Positions 37,933-47,630 are shown, counted from the stretch's first letter. The stretch: 64,000 nucleotides of DNA from Anthracocystis setariae (GCA_928724745.1 CAKMXJ010000002.1:558001-622000); one strand, 5' to 3'. Notes: generated from the sequence alone by a model not told the origin. A program made the numbers and translations.

Positions 37933-38672
37933 CTAGCGGATGGGACCGCCCCTCGATGGATCCTGAGGTCCCTTGTCGATGCCACTTTTGCCTTCTGGTA
38001 AAGCGAACTGTCGCAAGTCCTCCAGTCCAACCACATCCAGGGCCCTCTGATGAGTCGCTTCCAACTTCACCTTAGGTACGCCCTCCTTTGGCAGCTCTCC
38101 CCGCTTCCACGCATCTAGACTTTGCTTCCATCTCGAAACGCAAAGGCACCAAGAGCAGCCTTCGGAGAGAATGGGTCGCAGATCGTTGCCCTTGGATGCC
38201 GAGTAGTCGAGCCATTTCTGCGAGACTACCGCAGCAACCGTGTGCGAGCCACCATCGGCTGGACCTGTGTTGCAGTACTGAGGACAGCGATTCAAAGCAA
38301 CGACCGAGAAGCAGACGAGGGCAATTGTCAGTCCTGAACAACTAGCTATACAATCATATGACGTAAGGATCAAATACGTACTCCATCGCGATAGAACCCG
38401 GTGATGGGGTTGGTGCCACACTGCACAAGTGGTTTGCCAAAGATGTTGACGGGACGCTCCATGTTGAGAGGGTTGTCGACGTTCGATCCACCGACAGCGT
38501 ACGATGCGCTTCGAGAGTCTATCTTTGGCTCAAGATTGAGTTTCGTTGCTCTTTGATGTGTAAATCGGATCGCTGTGACTCCAACCGAAACGTTATTCGA
38601 GAGCAGCAGCACGAATGAAGCTGAAGTTGCAGCCTTTTTCGTGATTCTTGTCGACCAAAGTGTTGCCAACAT
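37933..38672 (-). CDS. DUF2237 family protein
   Basis: Two exons, 38672-38382 and 38277-37933, give 211 aa. The intron has a GTACGT donor and a CTCAG acceptor in phase 0. Across the junction the protein reads NPITGFYRDG|YCNTGPADGGSHTVAAV, then SEGCSWCLCVSRWKQSL, KVKLEATHQRALDVVGLEDL; these are the diagnostic blocks of DUF2237, a conserved bacterial and fungal family of unknown function with several invariant cysteines. An internal ATG at 38460-38462 (MERPVNIFGKPLVQC) would give a 141-aa protein close to the usual family size. The longer start adds a basic, Ser/Thr-rich N-terminus that could act as a mitochondrial presequence. The choice between starts is open. Confidence 0.88.
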
Positions 38673-38891
38673 AAGCTCGTCTAGAAATCAAGATGGTTGG
38701 CACGAGCAACTCTCCGCCAAGCAACACGGGGGTAAGCCTTGGAACTGTCCGAATTATGGGGATAGACTTGGCCTTCCGTCATGCATCGGCGTTAGCTTTC
38801 CTTGCCAAACTGATGTGGAGGAACACTCAGCGCACCTAGATGGTTCGGGTAATACATGTATCACACTATTCAATCAGATCACATGATCTTA

Positions 38892-38989
38892 GGCAAGATG
38901 GCCGAGTGGTTAAGGCGCGACGTTCAGGTGATCCTGAGATACTTTCTATCCGTCGTCTTCGGGCGTGGGTTCGAATCCCACTCTTGTCA
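38892..38989 (+). tRNA. tRNA-Leu (CAG) with a short intron
   Basis: Acceptor GGCAAGA pairs with TCTTGTC (one G:U), the D arm is GCCGAGTGGTTAAGGC, the anticodon stem is CGACG/CGTCG with loop TTCAGG and anticodon CAG, and the T arm is GTGGG-TTCGAAT-CCCAC. Between the anticodon loop and the 3' stem about 21 extra bases (about 38929-38949) form the intron at the usual 37/38 site. The variable arm TCTTCGGGC is consistent with a class II tRNA, though a bit short; the exact intron borders could shift by a few bases. A and B boxes are intact. Confidence 0.92.
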
Positions 38990-38998
38990 CCAAAACTT

Positions 38999-39003
38999 CT
39001 TTT
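38999..39003 (+). terminator. Pol III T-run after tRNA-Leu
   Basis: A run of five T about ten bases beyond the tRNA 3' end, the expected RNA polymerase III terminator. Confidence 0.6.
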
Positions 39004-39195
39004 TGGCGCGGGAATGATTGACCACCAATCATCAACGTCCGCTGCTCGCACTTTGCAACGTCATTGATATGAGAATTGATTTGACTCGAAAAATGCCCTA
39101 ACGATGTTGATGTTCTTGTAGCTCCAAAATTGTGAAGGTGACATGCAGCATGAGTTGATGGAGAAAGGGTACCTACATGAACAACACGATTCAGA

Positions 39196-41469
39196 TTAAA
39201 CCCAAGCCCCAGCATTGCCCCAAGCATCACCACCGGCTCCAATGATATCCTGCACCTTGGTCCCGACAAACGGCAGGCTTGCCCTCGCCTTCTTCTTCTC
39301 CCCCTCCTGGGTCGATCCTGCCTTCCTCTTGTTGCCATCCTTGCCTTTCTGTTTCCGCAAGTCGATGATGCCTGCGACACTCGTGTTGACCACCTTTTCT
39401 GCTTTGTCTTCATCCCTGTCCTTGCCTGCCTTGATCCCGCTCTTGGCGGGTTTCTCCTTGCTCAGTGATTCAACTGCAGTACTATCGTCGAAGGTATCGA
39501 GCTCCAGCCTACCCTTGACTTCTCTCTGTCTCGCCTTGGATAACGTCGACGCGGTGTCCTCCAAAACGCCTTCCGAGACTTCGGTTCGGCCAGAGGCGAT
39601 CTTGGCCTTCTTCTTGGACAACTCGTAGATAGGCGCAAGTCGCGCTTTCTCAGCTGCAGCATCGACTTGTTCAAAGAATCCACTGGCCTTGTCCTTGGAG
39701 TGCTGTTGAGATTTGATTGTCTCGCAAGCCGCTTCAGTAGCGGTGTGCTTCTTCACGTTCTTGCCTGCTCGCGAGCCTCGCTTGTGCTTAGGCTTGGAAT
39801 GGTCTTGCTCCTCGTGGTTCAAAGACTTTCCAGAGACCACGTTCTTTTTGGCCTGTTTGGATTCGTGCTTGGTGTTTTGCTTGCCAAGGACCTTGACTTT
39901 GGCCTTGTCCTTCGTGTCGTTGCGAGGCTTAGGTGGAGCAGCTTGACCACGGCGAAGTGCACGCATCTCAGCTGCCATTTGAGCTGCTTCCTCATCATCG
40001 TCGTCCTCCGACTCTTCGTTAGCCTTGTTTCCAACCGCAGGCTTGCCTCGACGCAAAGCGCGCATCTCAGCAGCCATCTGTGCTGCCTCGTCATCGTCCT
40101 CCTCCTCCTCACTTGCCTCTCCCACATCCGCTTCCTGGGCTGTCCTTTGAGCTTGCCGCTGAGTCTTCTGTTCTTTGCCTTTGGCCTTCTTGTCAACCAT
40201 TTCCTCTCTGTCTTCAGGCTTGACTCGAGGCTGTAGCCTCTCATTGTCTAGCACTCTCAACGTTGGATGCACCTGCAAGATCTTCTCTCTGTAGTCGTCA
40301 TCTAGAGCCACGCCGTTGCCTCTAAGGAGAAGCTGTGTCAATCCCTTACGCCTCAGCCTCGGCTGCTGCTCCAGCTCGTTCTCAATCTGACCGAAAGTTG
40401 AGAGACTGTCCCAGGTGTTCAAGCCGCAATCTTTGAGCTCCAAAAGCTCGAGACCTGGCGCGGCTTTTCCATCAGCACCTTTGCCCCATCTTGCGACGCT
40501 TTCCGGCAGTTCTGCCAGCTCCGGGTTGTCATTCAATCTCACCTCGCGCAGCCCCAGGCAAAGCGAAAAGTCCGGGAGACTGTTTTTGCCTTTCAGCTTG
40601 TTGTGGCTTAGAGAGAGCTTTTTCAATGCGGGCAGAGACGCAGGCATCGCGGCGGGAAGGCTGCTCAGCTGGTTGTGCGAGAGGATGAGCGAGTTGAGCT
40701 CCGGCAAGTGAGGAAAGGCACGGGGAAGTGTGCTGATGCTGTTGTTGTTGAGCACGAGCGCCTTGAGCGAGCGCAGAGGAGTGACTGAAGGTGGCAGAGT
40801 CGCGAGCGCGCAGTGAGAAAGGTTGAGCACGCACAGCGCCTCGAGCGCTTCCAGGCCGATGCAGGACTCTGAGGTAAGAGCAGGGTTGGAAGAGAGATTG
40901 AGCCAAGTCAAGGCGTCGCCAAAGGCGCGCGACTTGCCTTTCGAGGCCGAGGAGCTGCGAAAGACCGCTTTTGCAAGCCAAGCGAGGTTGGTGAGTCCAG
41001 ATGGCGAGGCATCCGACGATTGGATAGATGATAGGTCGAGTCGCTGAAGGTGGCGGAATTGAGAAAGCGTATCAACGAGGGCCGCAAGCGGAGGAAGCTC
41101 GTGGTTGGCTAACGAAAGCGCAGTCTTGGAGCGTACGTGTTCATCGCTGTCTTCGTCTTCGGTGTCAACATCATCGATATCCTCGTGCTCTGCCTTGTGA
41201 CTTGCTTCCGAATTGGCAGCTTGTTGCACGCCAGAGAGCTCCCTATGCTTTACACTGCCATGTGGCTTAGGTCCAAAGCTGTTGCTTCCCGAAGCAAATT
41301 GAGCGCTTGGTGCCGGATTCTTGCCCTGAGCACGCTTCTTGTGGAAAGCAGAACTGGTCGATGCGGACTGATGGAGACTTGCGCTGTGTGCGGGCCCGCT
41401 GAAGTTCGCCGCCTTGTTGCGCTCCGACTTGATGGGTCCCTTTTGACGGGATGATGTCAATAGCACCAT
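39196..41469 (-). CDS. Leucine-rich repeat protein with charged C-terminal half
   Basis: Single exon, 757 aa, ATG at 41467-41469. Residues 120-400 contain about eight LRRs of the plant/fungal SDS22-like or typical type (LxxLxLxxNxLxxLP), for example LKALVLNNNSISTLPRAFPH and LNSLILSHNQLSSLPAAM, capped by LRVLDNERL. The C-terminal half is Lys/Glu-rich with a duplicated segment EAAQMAAEMRALRRG separated by about 35 acidic residues. Basic clusters (KHKRGSRAGKNVKKH) suggest nuclear or nucleolar location. The end PFVGTKVQDIIGAGGDAWGN looks like a separate conserved tail. A role in RNA or ribosome biogenesis is possible but not shown by the sequence. Confidence 0.8.
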   Translation of the reverse strand: MVLLTSSRQKGPIKSERNKAANFSGPAHSASLHQSASTSSAFHKKRAQGKNPAPSAQFASGSNSFGPKPHGSVKHRELSGVQQAANSEASHKAEHEDIDDVDTEDEDSDEHVRSKTALSLANHELPPLAALVDTLSQFRHLQRLDLSSIQSSDASPSGLTNLAWLAKAVFRSSSASKGKSRAFGDALTWLNLSSNPALTSESCIGLEALEALCVLNLSHCALATLPPSVTPLRSLKALVLNNNSISTLPRAFPHLPELNSLILSHNQLSSLPAAMPASLPALKKLSLSHNKLKGKNSLPDFSLCLGLREVRLNDNPELAELPESVARWGKGADGKAAPGLELLELKDCGLNTWDSLSTFGQIENELEQQPRLRRKGLTQLLLRGNGVALDDDYREKILQVHPTLRVLDNERLQPRVKPEDREEMVDKKAKGKEQKTQRQAQRTAQEADVGEASEEEEDDDEAAQMAAEMRALRRGKPAVGNKANEESEDDDDEEAAQMAAEMRALRRGQAAPPKPRNDTKDKAKVKVLGKQNTKHESKQAKKNVVSGKSLNHEEQDHSKPKHKRGSRAGKNVKKHTATEAACETIKSQQHSKDKASGFFEQVDAAAEKARLAPIYELSKKKAKIASGRTEVSEGVLEDTASTLSKARQREVKGRLELDTFDDSTAVESLSKEKPAKSGIKAGKDRDEDKAEKVVNTSVAGIIDLRKQKGKDGNKRKAGSTQEGEKKKARASLPFVGTKVQDIIGAGGDAWGNAGAWV

Positions 41470-41829
41470 GATAGCGGATGCCGATGGTTTCCTAGGAGGT
41501 CGACGAGAAGAAGCAAGAACAGCAAGAGGTGTGGAGTTTTTTTTGAAACTTTTGTCAAGAAATGCCGACTTTCCAGAAAAATATCGCTGGAAATTCGGAA
41601 TTCGGTGTTGTTTACCGGCTAAATCAAGCTTGGCCAGCTTGTGACACCAGACGTTGCATCATATACCGTACCACCATATACCAACATTGTCATCGGTCGA
41701 GCCGCTCAGGTCCCTCTTCGTTTTTCATTTGGCCATCAACAAACCACCCATACCTGTCGCATATACGCATGGAAGGATCCCCGTTCCAGCTCATACGCTG
41801 CGATCGCTCAGAAGCACAGCCACTGGGAC
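41470..41829. other. Divergent promoter region of LRR and permease genes
   Basis: About 360 bases. The permease frame is open through most of it but only from non-ATG codons. ATATACCGTACCACCATATACC near 41660 is AT-rich and may be part of the permease promoter. Confidence 0.45.
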
Positions 41830-43851
41830 ATGTCGTCCGACCCGGTGGGCGCTGCAATTGCCCTCGCTGGAGTCCCTGACGAGCCCTCATCGCTCCACTC
41901 CTCATGTATCCGACCCTCAATAGATCTCAACACAGGCAGCTCATCAAAAGCAAAGGCGAGCTCAGACAGCATTCCATTACCGGAAGAAGATGAAGACGAA
42001 GACGATTTTGTAGTCTTCGAGGACCGCAACACCCTCCCAGCCCCTAGACTGAGCCATGCTGAATTGGATGACCTCGAACATACACAGCCCTCCTCAGATA
42101 CAACGCGGTCCAAATTGAGGGCTCTTGCTAGGGCCAGTGTTGAAAGCTTATCCTTCGGTTATCGGGATCACCTCCTACCGCTCAGTCTAAGTGGTAATGG
42201 CGATGAAACAATGACCGGCGACTATGGGGATGTAGAGAGATCAGTACCAGCGGGAGGCGGATCCAGAGGTCGCAGACACACGCGGAGCTACTCTCGCGAT
42301 CGCCATTCGGAACGTCGCGTGACGCTCATTGACGGTATCGCCCTCACCATTGGTGTACAGATCGGATCAGGCATTTTCTCCTCCCCAGGCGTCGTTACTC
42401 TGAATACAGGAAGCATCGGCGCCAGCATCGTCATCTGGCTTCTATCGGGCATCCTTGCCTGGACCGGAGCATCGTCGTTTGCCGAACTCGGTGCCAGTAT
42501 CCCACTGAACGGCGGGTCACAAGCATATCTCAACTACTCGTTCGGACCGCTCTCGGCATTCCTATACACCTGGTCCGCACTGACGGCGCTCAAGCCGGGT
42601 GGAGGTGCTATCATTGCCACCATCTTTGGCGAATACGTCGCCAGGATCCTCTTCCATGCTACTGGAAAGGCTACAGATCATCCCCACGAAACGGGCCTCG
42701 ACGGTATCCCCGCATGGTCCATCAAACTGCTCGCCGTTGCCATCGCTGCGCTGATCACCGCCGCACATGCATTTTCCAACAAACTCGGCACACGAACCCA
42801 AATTGCCACCACCGTCGTCAAGCTCCTCGCTCTCTCTGCTGTGCCAGTACTGGCGATCGTTCAAGCAGCAAGAGGTAAGACCAGTCCCAGCTCGCAACAA
42901 GCGTTCTCCAGCCTGGGCAATCTGTTCGCAGGGAGTGCCAGCTCGCCTTCCTCCTACGCCCTTGCTCTCTATAGCGGACTGTGGGCTTTTGACGGCTGGG
43001 ACCAATCCTGTTTCGTCGCAGGAGAGATGAAGCGCGTGGAGAAAGACCTTCCTCGCGTCATCCACATCAGTCTCGCCACGGTGATTCTGATTTTCCTCTC
43101 TGCCGTGATCTCGTACTTTGTCGTCCTGCCTGCAGAACTTGTCAAGCGCACCAACACGGTGGCGCTGGACTTTGGCAGTGCCATCTTTGGTACGGTGGGT
43201 GGCATTGTGTTTGCATTCCTCGTCGCGTTCTCGTGCTTTGGCGCGCTGAACGGGCAGATCTACACAACGGCCAGGCTCATTCAAGCTGCGTCGCGCGAGG
43301 GCTACCTTCCTGCAAGGCTCGGCGAGGTCAACCGTCGCACGGGCACTCCGGTGGCTGCCCTGGTGCTTCAGCTCGTGCTTATTTCGGCCTTCATCCTGCT
43401 TGGCTCCGGGTTTGCGTCGCTTGTCAACTTCTACGGCGTTTGCAGCTGGACGTTCTACCTCGCCTCGGTGCTAGGACTGTTGGTGCTGAGGATCAAGGAG
43501 CCAAATTTGGTGAGGCCGTATCGCACGTGGCTGGCGACACCGATCTTGTTCGCAGCCGTAGCGTTGTTCCTGCTGCTAATGCCCATCGGGAGTGCGCCAT
43601 TGGAGGGTCTGGCAGCTCTCGCTTTCATGGGCGCAGGAGTTCCAGTGTATGTGCTGACGAAGAGCTCCGCCGAATGGGTGGACAAGGTACCCGGTCTGGC
43701 TAAAGTGAAAGCTTGGTTCGGCACCCAGACAGCCGGTGATGGAAGAGGTCAACACGTACCGCTGGCAACGGAGGACGGCGCAGAGGACGACGACGAGGCG
43801 GTGGAAATGATGCCAAAGTCCGAGCAGTCAGAGGCAACAACTCCAAAGTGA
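41830..43851 (+). CDS. LAT/APC-superfamily amino-acid permease
   Basis: Single exon, 673 aa from the first ATG at 41830. About 155 cytosolic residues, Ser/Asp/Glu-rich, precede a 12-helix APC core. The first helix carries the substrate-binding signature GIALTIGVQIGSGIFSSPGV. It continues with FAELGASIPLNGGSQAYL, the helix-3 segment ALTALKPGGGAIIATIFGEY, the helix-6 ALYSGLWAFDGWDQSCFVAG, CFGALNGQIYTTARLIQAAS and EGYLPARLGEVNRRTGTPVA. These match the SLC7/LAT group and fungal high-affinity methionine-permease relatives. It should import neutral amino acids at the plasma membrane; exact specificity is unknown. The Glu/Asp-rich C-tail could be a regulatory ubiquitination region, as in yeast permeases. 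Confidence 0.92.
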   Translation: MSSDPVGAAIALAGVPDEPSSLHSSCIRPSIDLNTGSSSKAKASSDSIPLPEEDEDEDDFVVFEDRNTLPAPRLSHAELDDLEHTQPSSDTTRSKLRALARASVESLSFGYRDHLLPLSLSGNGDETMTGDYGDVERSVPAGGGSRGRRHTRSYSRDRHSERRVTLIDGIALTIGVQIGSGIFSSPGVVTLNTGSIGASIVIWLLSGILAWTGASSFAELGASIPLNGGSQAYLNYSFGPLSAFLYTWSALTALKPGGGAIIATIFGEYVARILFHATGKATDHPHETGLDGIPAWSIKLLAVAIAALITAAHAFSNKLGTRTQIATTVVKLLALSAVPVLAIVQAARGKTSPSSQQAFSSLGNLFAGSASSPSSYALALYSGLWAFDGWDQSCFVAGEMKRVEKDLPRVIHISLATVILIFLSAVISYFVVLPAELVKRTNTVALDFGSAIFGTVGGIVFAFLVAFSCFGALNGQIYTTARLIQAASREGYLPARLGEVNRRTGTPVAALVLQLVLISAFILLGSGFASLVNFYGVCSWTFYLASVLGLLVLRIKEPNLVRPYRTWLATPILFAAVALFLLLMPIGSAPLEGLAALAFMGAGVPVYVLTKSSAEWVDKVPGLAKVKAWFGTQTAGDGRGQHVPLATEDGAEDDDEAVEMMPKSEQSEATTPK

Positions 43852-43995
43852 AAGTGTTTATTTCATAATTTATCATGCATTATTGCTTCCTGAATGGGTT
43901 GCCTGCCAGAAAGAGCTGCAAGGTTGGCGTGCTTGTATTGGGAGATCGGTACGTGAAGCGGATTGTGAGTGGTTAGTACAACGTGAAGGGACGCT

Positions 43996-46248
43996 TTACT
44001 TCTTGCTCTTCTTTGGAGCCTTTCCCTTTGCGGCTGCGTCGGCGAGTTTGGAACTCTTCTTGACGCTCTTCTGCCACGCGGCATACCTATCTAACGTTTG
44101 CCACTTGATATCCTCCCACTTTTCCTGCTGATTGCCATGCTCGATATCCAATCCCAACCTGGCCCATTCCTTGGCGACTTGGCTCCTCAGCAGCTGAGCG
44201 ATCTGTTTGCACTCGACAGCGGGCTTGTTGCCAAACTCCTTCTCCGTTGCGATTCCTTCGGCGAGATACGCCTGAAATTCGTCTTCAAACACCGCCGGCG
44301 CGTATTTTCGCAATCCCAGATCGGTCTCGATGACCTTCTTGTTGGCCGCCGAGAGGCTGGCGTATTGGTGCGAGACAAATTGGCGATACGAAGGGGATAG
44401 GAAGTATAGTGCGTGCAGGAGCTCGTGCGGCAGCGTCGAGTGCGCCTGAGAGGCGACACAGGAGATGATGTAGGTGAGAGAGCCTAGCTCGGCATCCGAG
44501 CTTCGCGAGGAGGCGCCTTCGAACGGCAAAATCACCCCGAGAGAAAGGAGCAAGTCGAGCAGCTGATTTTCCTCGCTCGAGCAGTGCGCGGCCCACCATC
44601 TGGGGTGGTCGCCCTCGTCATTGACCGCCTCGAACATGGCATCAAGCCACTCTTGGACACCCTGTCGGACAGGAAAGTTGAAGCCCTGGTAGTTGCGGCA
44701 GATGCGTTCGTCGGCAGCCTGCTGTAGAGAGAGGTACTTTTTGGCGTTGCCGTCGGATTCGTAGAAGGCTTCCATACGAGCGAGGGCGGCATGCTGGAGT
44801 GCAGCCGTGGGGAAGAGAAGAGTGAGGACAGGAGCAGATACGATATGACCGAAATGTGGCTCTTGCCTTTCTTCAGCGGGCTCGGAGCTGGCGGCGAGCG
44901 GGGTAGAAAGGGCGGGCGTAGAGCTGCTGGAAGTGTGGCCGTTGCTGGAGACGGAGAAGCCGGCTGCTGCGAGCGCAGCAGAGAGTGCTGCCGGTGCGGT
45001 CGATTGCGCCTCCTGAACGAAAGCCGCATTGGACGCAGGGATGGCAGCGGTAGGCTGCAATGTCAGGTTCGAAAGCTCTTTAGCGGCCTCCGCGGCGGAG
45101 GCGGGAGAGGAAGAAGATGGATGGTCAGGCTGAGAATGATGGACAGGCGACGAATCAGTGTGAGAAGAGCTGATATCGGTGCGAGCCGACACACCGAGAC
45201 CGAGTCCAGCTAGTTCTTCCAGCAGCGCATTGCGTCTTCTTGCCAGAGCGAGTTCGGCTTCGAGCTTCCGGACTTTCTCCTCAAGCTGGTCGTAAGTGAG
45301 CTTGCTGGTGTTTGCGTTGGCGTTGCTAGTGGCATTCTGATTGACTGCTATCGGAGCTGGAGCTGGAGCTGCTTTTGGTCGAGCAGCTGCAGGGGGCTGT
45401 GTGGGAGGTGGTGAAGCGGATCGATCGGGGGAGGGGCTGAGCACCATCTCGTTGGGTCTCATCTTTTGCTGACCGTCTTTGGCACTCATTCGGCCGCGAT
45501 CAGGCGTCGAAACGGAGTTGGCAGGCCCAACACCGTTTGGACCTCGAACGAGCTCGACCGGTCCGTTGGAAATGCGGTTGTGAGAAACCAAGAGTTGAGC
45601 AGGGTCGGTGTTGTCGGAGGCACGGATGTCATCCCAAATCTTCTTCTTGTCAAAAGCCTTGAGTCCTGCGCTGAAGTCGAATTCGTCCGCCAGCGATGCA
45701 TTGGTAATAGCTGGACTGCTGCCGCGAGAGGCTGGGCCAGGCTGCTTTTTCTTTGCGGACTTGGGAGTGGGTCGTGGTGAGCGAGAAGGTGTAGACGAGC
45801 GAGAGCTGGCGGGATCGGATCCCATCAAAGTTGATAGGAGGGGGTTTGCGTGGCTCGAGTCTGTCGAGGTAGAATGAGCATCATTCGAGCGGTTGTAGGA
45901 CATGATCGCTGGGTCGACGAAAGCCGGACCTGGAGATGGCTTGGCCGGAACAGCAGCGGTCTCGGCCCCTTGCTTTCTTTGCGCCTTGTTGTTGGACTTG
46001 GTTGGCGGGGAGGTGTCTGTTGGAGGCGGGGTTATCGACGCAGCGGGCTTCGATGCTGAGTCTGCGGGCTTGCAGGCCGCGAGACTGGCAATGTCGGTAC
46101 GTTTCAGCACTGCTTGGGAGCCATCTTGCTTCTGTACAGTAAGCGTGTTGGTGGTTTGGTCGATCGAGAGAATCTTGGCCTGGAGAGAGGAGCCAGGTTG
46201 TGAGTGTAAGGTGAGCTTGACTGTCAGCCCAATGAATGGTGACGACAT
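43996..46248 (-). CDS. Edc3-like Lsm-FDF protein with a C-terminal HELLH (zincin-like) domain
   Basis: Single exon, 750 aa from the ATG at 46246-46248; a longer ORF starts at 46332 but adds an implausible hydrophobic leader. Residues 1-55 (MSSPFIGLTVKLTL...ILSIDQTTNTLTVQ) fit the divergent Lsm domain of Edc3/Scd6. Residues 185-208 (ADEFDFSAGLKAFDKKKIWD) are an FDF box. A coiled coil follows at 317-350. True Edc3 then has a YjeF_N Rossmann domain; here instead a helical C-terminal region (460-720) contains LPHELLHALYF (HExxH, residues 608-612) and FEDEFQAYLAEGI 43 residues later. The arrangement resembles a gluzincin-type metallopeptidase site. It may act in P-bodies or mRNA decay with a degenerate or active protease-like domain; this is inference. 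Confidence 0.78.
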   Translation of the reverse strand: MSSPFIGLTVKLTLHSQPGSSLQAKILSIDQTTNTLTVQKQDGSQAVLKRTDIASLAACKPADSASKPAASITPPPTDTSPPTKSNNKAQRKQGAETAAVPAKPSPGPAFVDPAIMSYNRSNDAHSTSTDSSHANPLLSTLMGSDPASSRSSTPSRSPRPTPKSAKKKQPGPASRGSSPAITNASLADEFDFSAGLKAFDKKKIWDDIRASDNTDPAQLLVSHNRISNGPVELVRGPNGVGPANSVSTPDRGRMSAKDGQQKMRPNEMVLSPSPDRSASPPPTQPPAAARPKAAPAPAPIAVNQNATSNANANTSKLTYDQLEEKVRKLEAELALARRRNALLEELAGLGLGVSARTDISSSHTDSSPVHHSQPDHPSSSSPASAAEAAKELSNLTLQPTAAIPASNAAFVQEAQSTAPAALSAALAAAGFSVSSNGHTSSSSTPALSTPLAASSEPAEERQEPHFGHIVSAPVLTLLFPTAALQHAALARMEAFYESDGNAKKYLSLQQAADERICRNYQGFNFPVRQGVQEWLDAMFEAVNDEGDHPRWWAAHCSSEENQLLDLLLSLGVILPFEGASSRSSDAELGSLTYIISCVASQAHSTLPHELLHALYFLSPSYRQFVSHQYASLSAANKKVIETDLGLRKYAPAVFEDEFQAYLAEGIATEKEFGNKPAVECKQIAQLLRSQVAKEWARLGLDIEHGNQQEKWEDIKWQTLDRYAAWQKSVKKSSKLADAAAKGKAPKKSKK

Positions 46249-46585
46249 TGTGAGCCGTTTCGAGTGTATGTAGGTGCTGTATGCGTAGATAGGATAAGAT
46301 GAGAAGAGCAACAAGCCAAGGAGCGACAGCATTCATCGAAGCCAACCGACGACCAACCAAAAAGAGTCGATTTTCTCTGTTGGCGAACTATATGCAATAA
46401 TAATGTTAAGTCCAACGCACTTTCCCGCCCAAGAACGGCGTCCTTTGTGGTGTGGAGAAACGCACAGACGTCACTTTCCTCCTCTGAGGTCATCACAGCC
46501 CACTCATCCTTCTCAAGCTTCCAAAGCGATTGCTTCTGGTCACAGATCAACCTCTTGACCCAACAGGACTAGTCTTGTCAACTTC
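46249..46585. other. Divergent promoter region, Lsm-FDF and Nudix genes
   Basis: About 335 bases with both 5' UTRs. No specific element was recognised. Confidence 0.45.
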
Positions 46586-47483
46586 ATGACAGCACGCTGC
46601 GCCTTTCTTTTTGCTAGAGTGCCATCGCTTGCAGCCTCAACATCACTCCTCGCACCCCGAAGACTCGCTGCTATCGCGCATCACACCTTCTCAACCTCCG
46701 CAATCACACGCAAATTTCAAATCTTTTCGGCAACTTCCGACGCCACCATGTCGTCCCAAAGTGCTAAAATCCTCAAGACTGCACCGCTGCAAGATTCCGA
46801 CGCCAAATGGGTCGGTCTTCGCTCCATCGAGTGGGTGGATCCCACTGGTAAGGAGCGGAAGTGGGAATCAGCTGACCGAAAGACCCGTAAAGGCGACGTC
46901 GATGCCGTGGCGATTATGACCATCATTCATCGTCCATCCTCAGAGCCCCACATCTTGCTCATTTCGCAGTACAGGCCACCTGTGGGTAAGAGCTGTATTG
47001 AGATGCCTGCTGGCCTCATCGATGCCGGCGAGGAGGGCGATGACGGCACCAACCGAGCAGCACTCCGAGAGCTCGAGGAGGAGACAGGATACGGCACTGA
47101 CAAGGAAGGGGGCAAGGTTACAATCGAGGAGACGACCCCAACCATGTTCAATGATCCCGGCCTGACAGGCGCCAACATGAAGATGGTTGTAGTGAATATC
47201 GAGCTGAGCGATGACGCAAAGGAGCCAGTAGCTAAACCGGAAGAGGGCGAGTTCATCGAAAAGTACCTGGTGCCAGTCAAGGGATTGTATAAGAGTTTGA
47301 AAGGTGAGTTGTGGGGAGCATCGGACCGCAATACGGATTTAAAGCTGGATACTAACATTCTATCTCTGATTCCTGTTACGCCGTTGAACAGACTTCCAAG
47401 CCAAAGGCTTCGCCGTAGACGCACGTTTGGCGCACCTTGCTATCGGTCTCGAGGTTGGGTCTGGAAAGATGGGCAAATTGTAA
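46586..47483 (+). CDS. Nudix hydrolase, ADP-ribose pyrophosphatase (YSA1/NUDT5-type)
   Basis: Two exons, 46586-47303 and 47392-47483, give 269 aa. The intron has a GTGAGT donor, a CTAAC branch site at 47352 and an ACAG acceptor. The Nudix box is present as AGLIDAGEEGDDG...ALRELEEETGYG, with four extra residues between the first Glu and the RExxEE core compared with yeast Ysa1 or human NUDT5. SQYRPPVGKSCIEMPAGLID is typical of the ADP-ribose branch. It cleaves ADP-ribose to AMP and ribose-5-phosphate. The first 50 residues, basic and Ser/Ala-rich, look like a mitochondrial presequence; a second ATG at codon 55 (MSSQSAK) would give a cytosolic form of yeast length. Confidence 0.92.
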
Positions 47484-47630
47484 AGTAGAAATTCTATGCA
47501 AGATCTTGGAAACTTCTGATGTGGTCGCTTCTGATCTAAGTCATATTGAAAGTGACCGCATTGGCATAGTGTTACATATGAGAGAGATAATGTTTGAGAG
47601 TTGGTGAGGGTTGGCAGATTGTGCGAGCCA

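Noticed and set aside
37686..38075. Plus-strand ORF of 129 codons overlapping the DUF2237 gene
   Set aside because: Antisense to a well-supported gene and without family features, although it contains several CxxC pairs.
42562..43284. Minus-strand ORF of 240 codons inside the amino-acid permease
   Set aside because: Shadow of the permease frame; starts at a non-ATG codon.
46249..46332. Upstream start of the Lsm-FDF protein (28 extra residues, MLSLLGLLLFSSY)
   Set aside because: It would put a hydrophobic leader before an Lsm domain; the second ATG gives the normal MSxxFIG start of the family.
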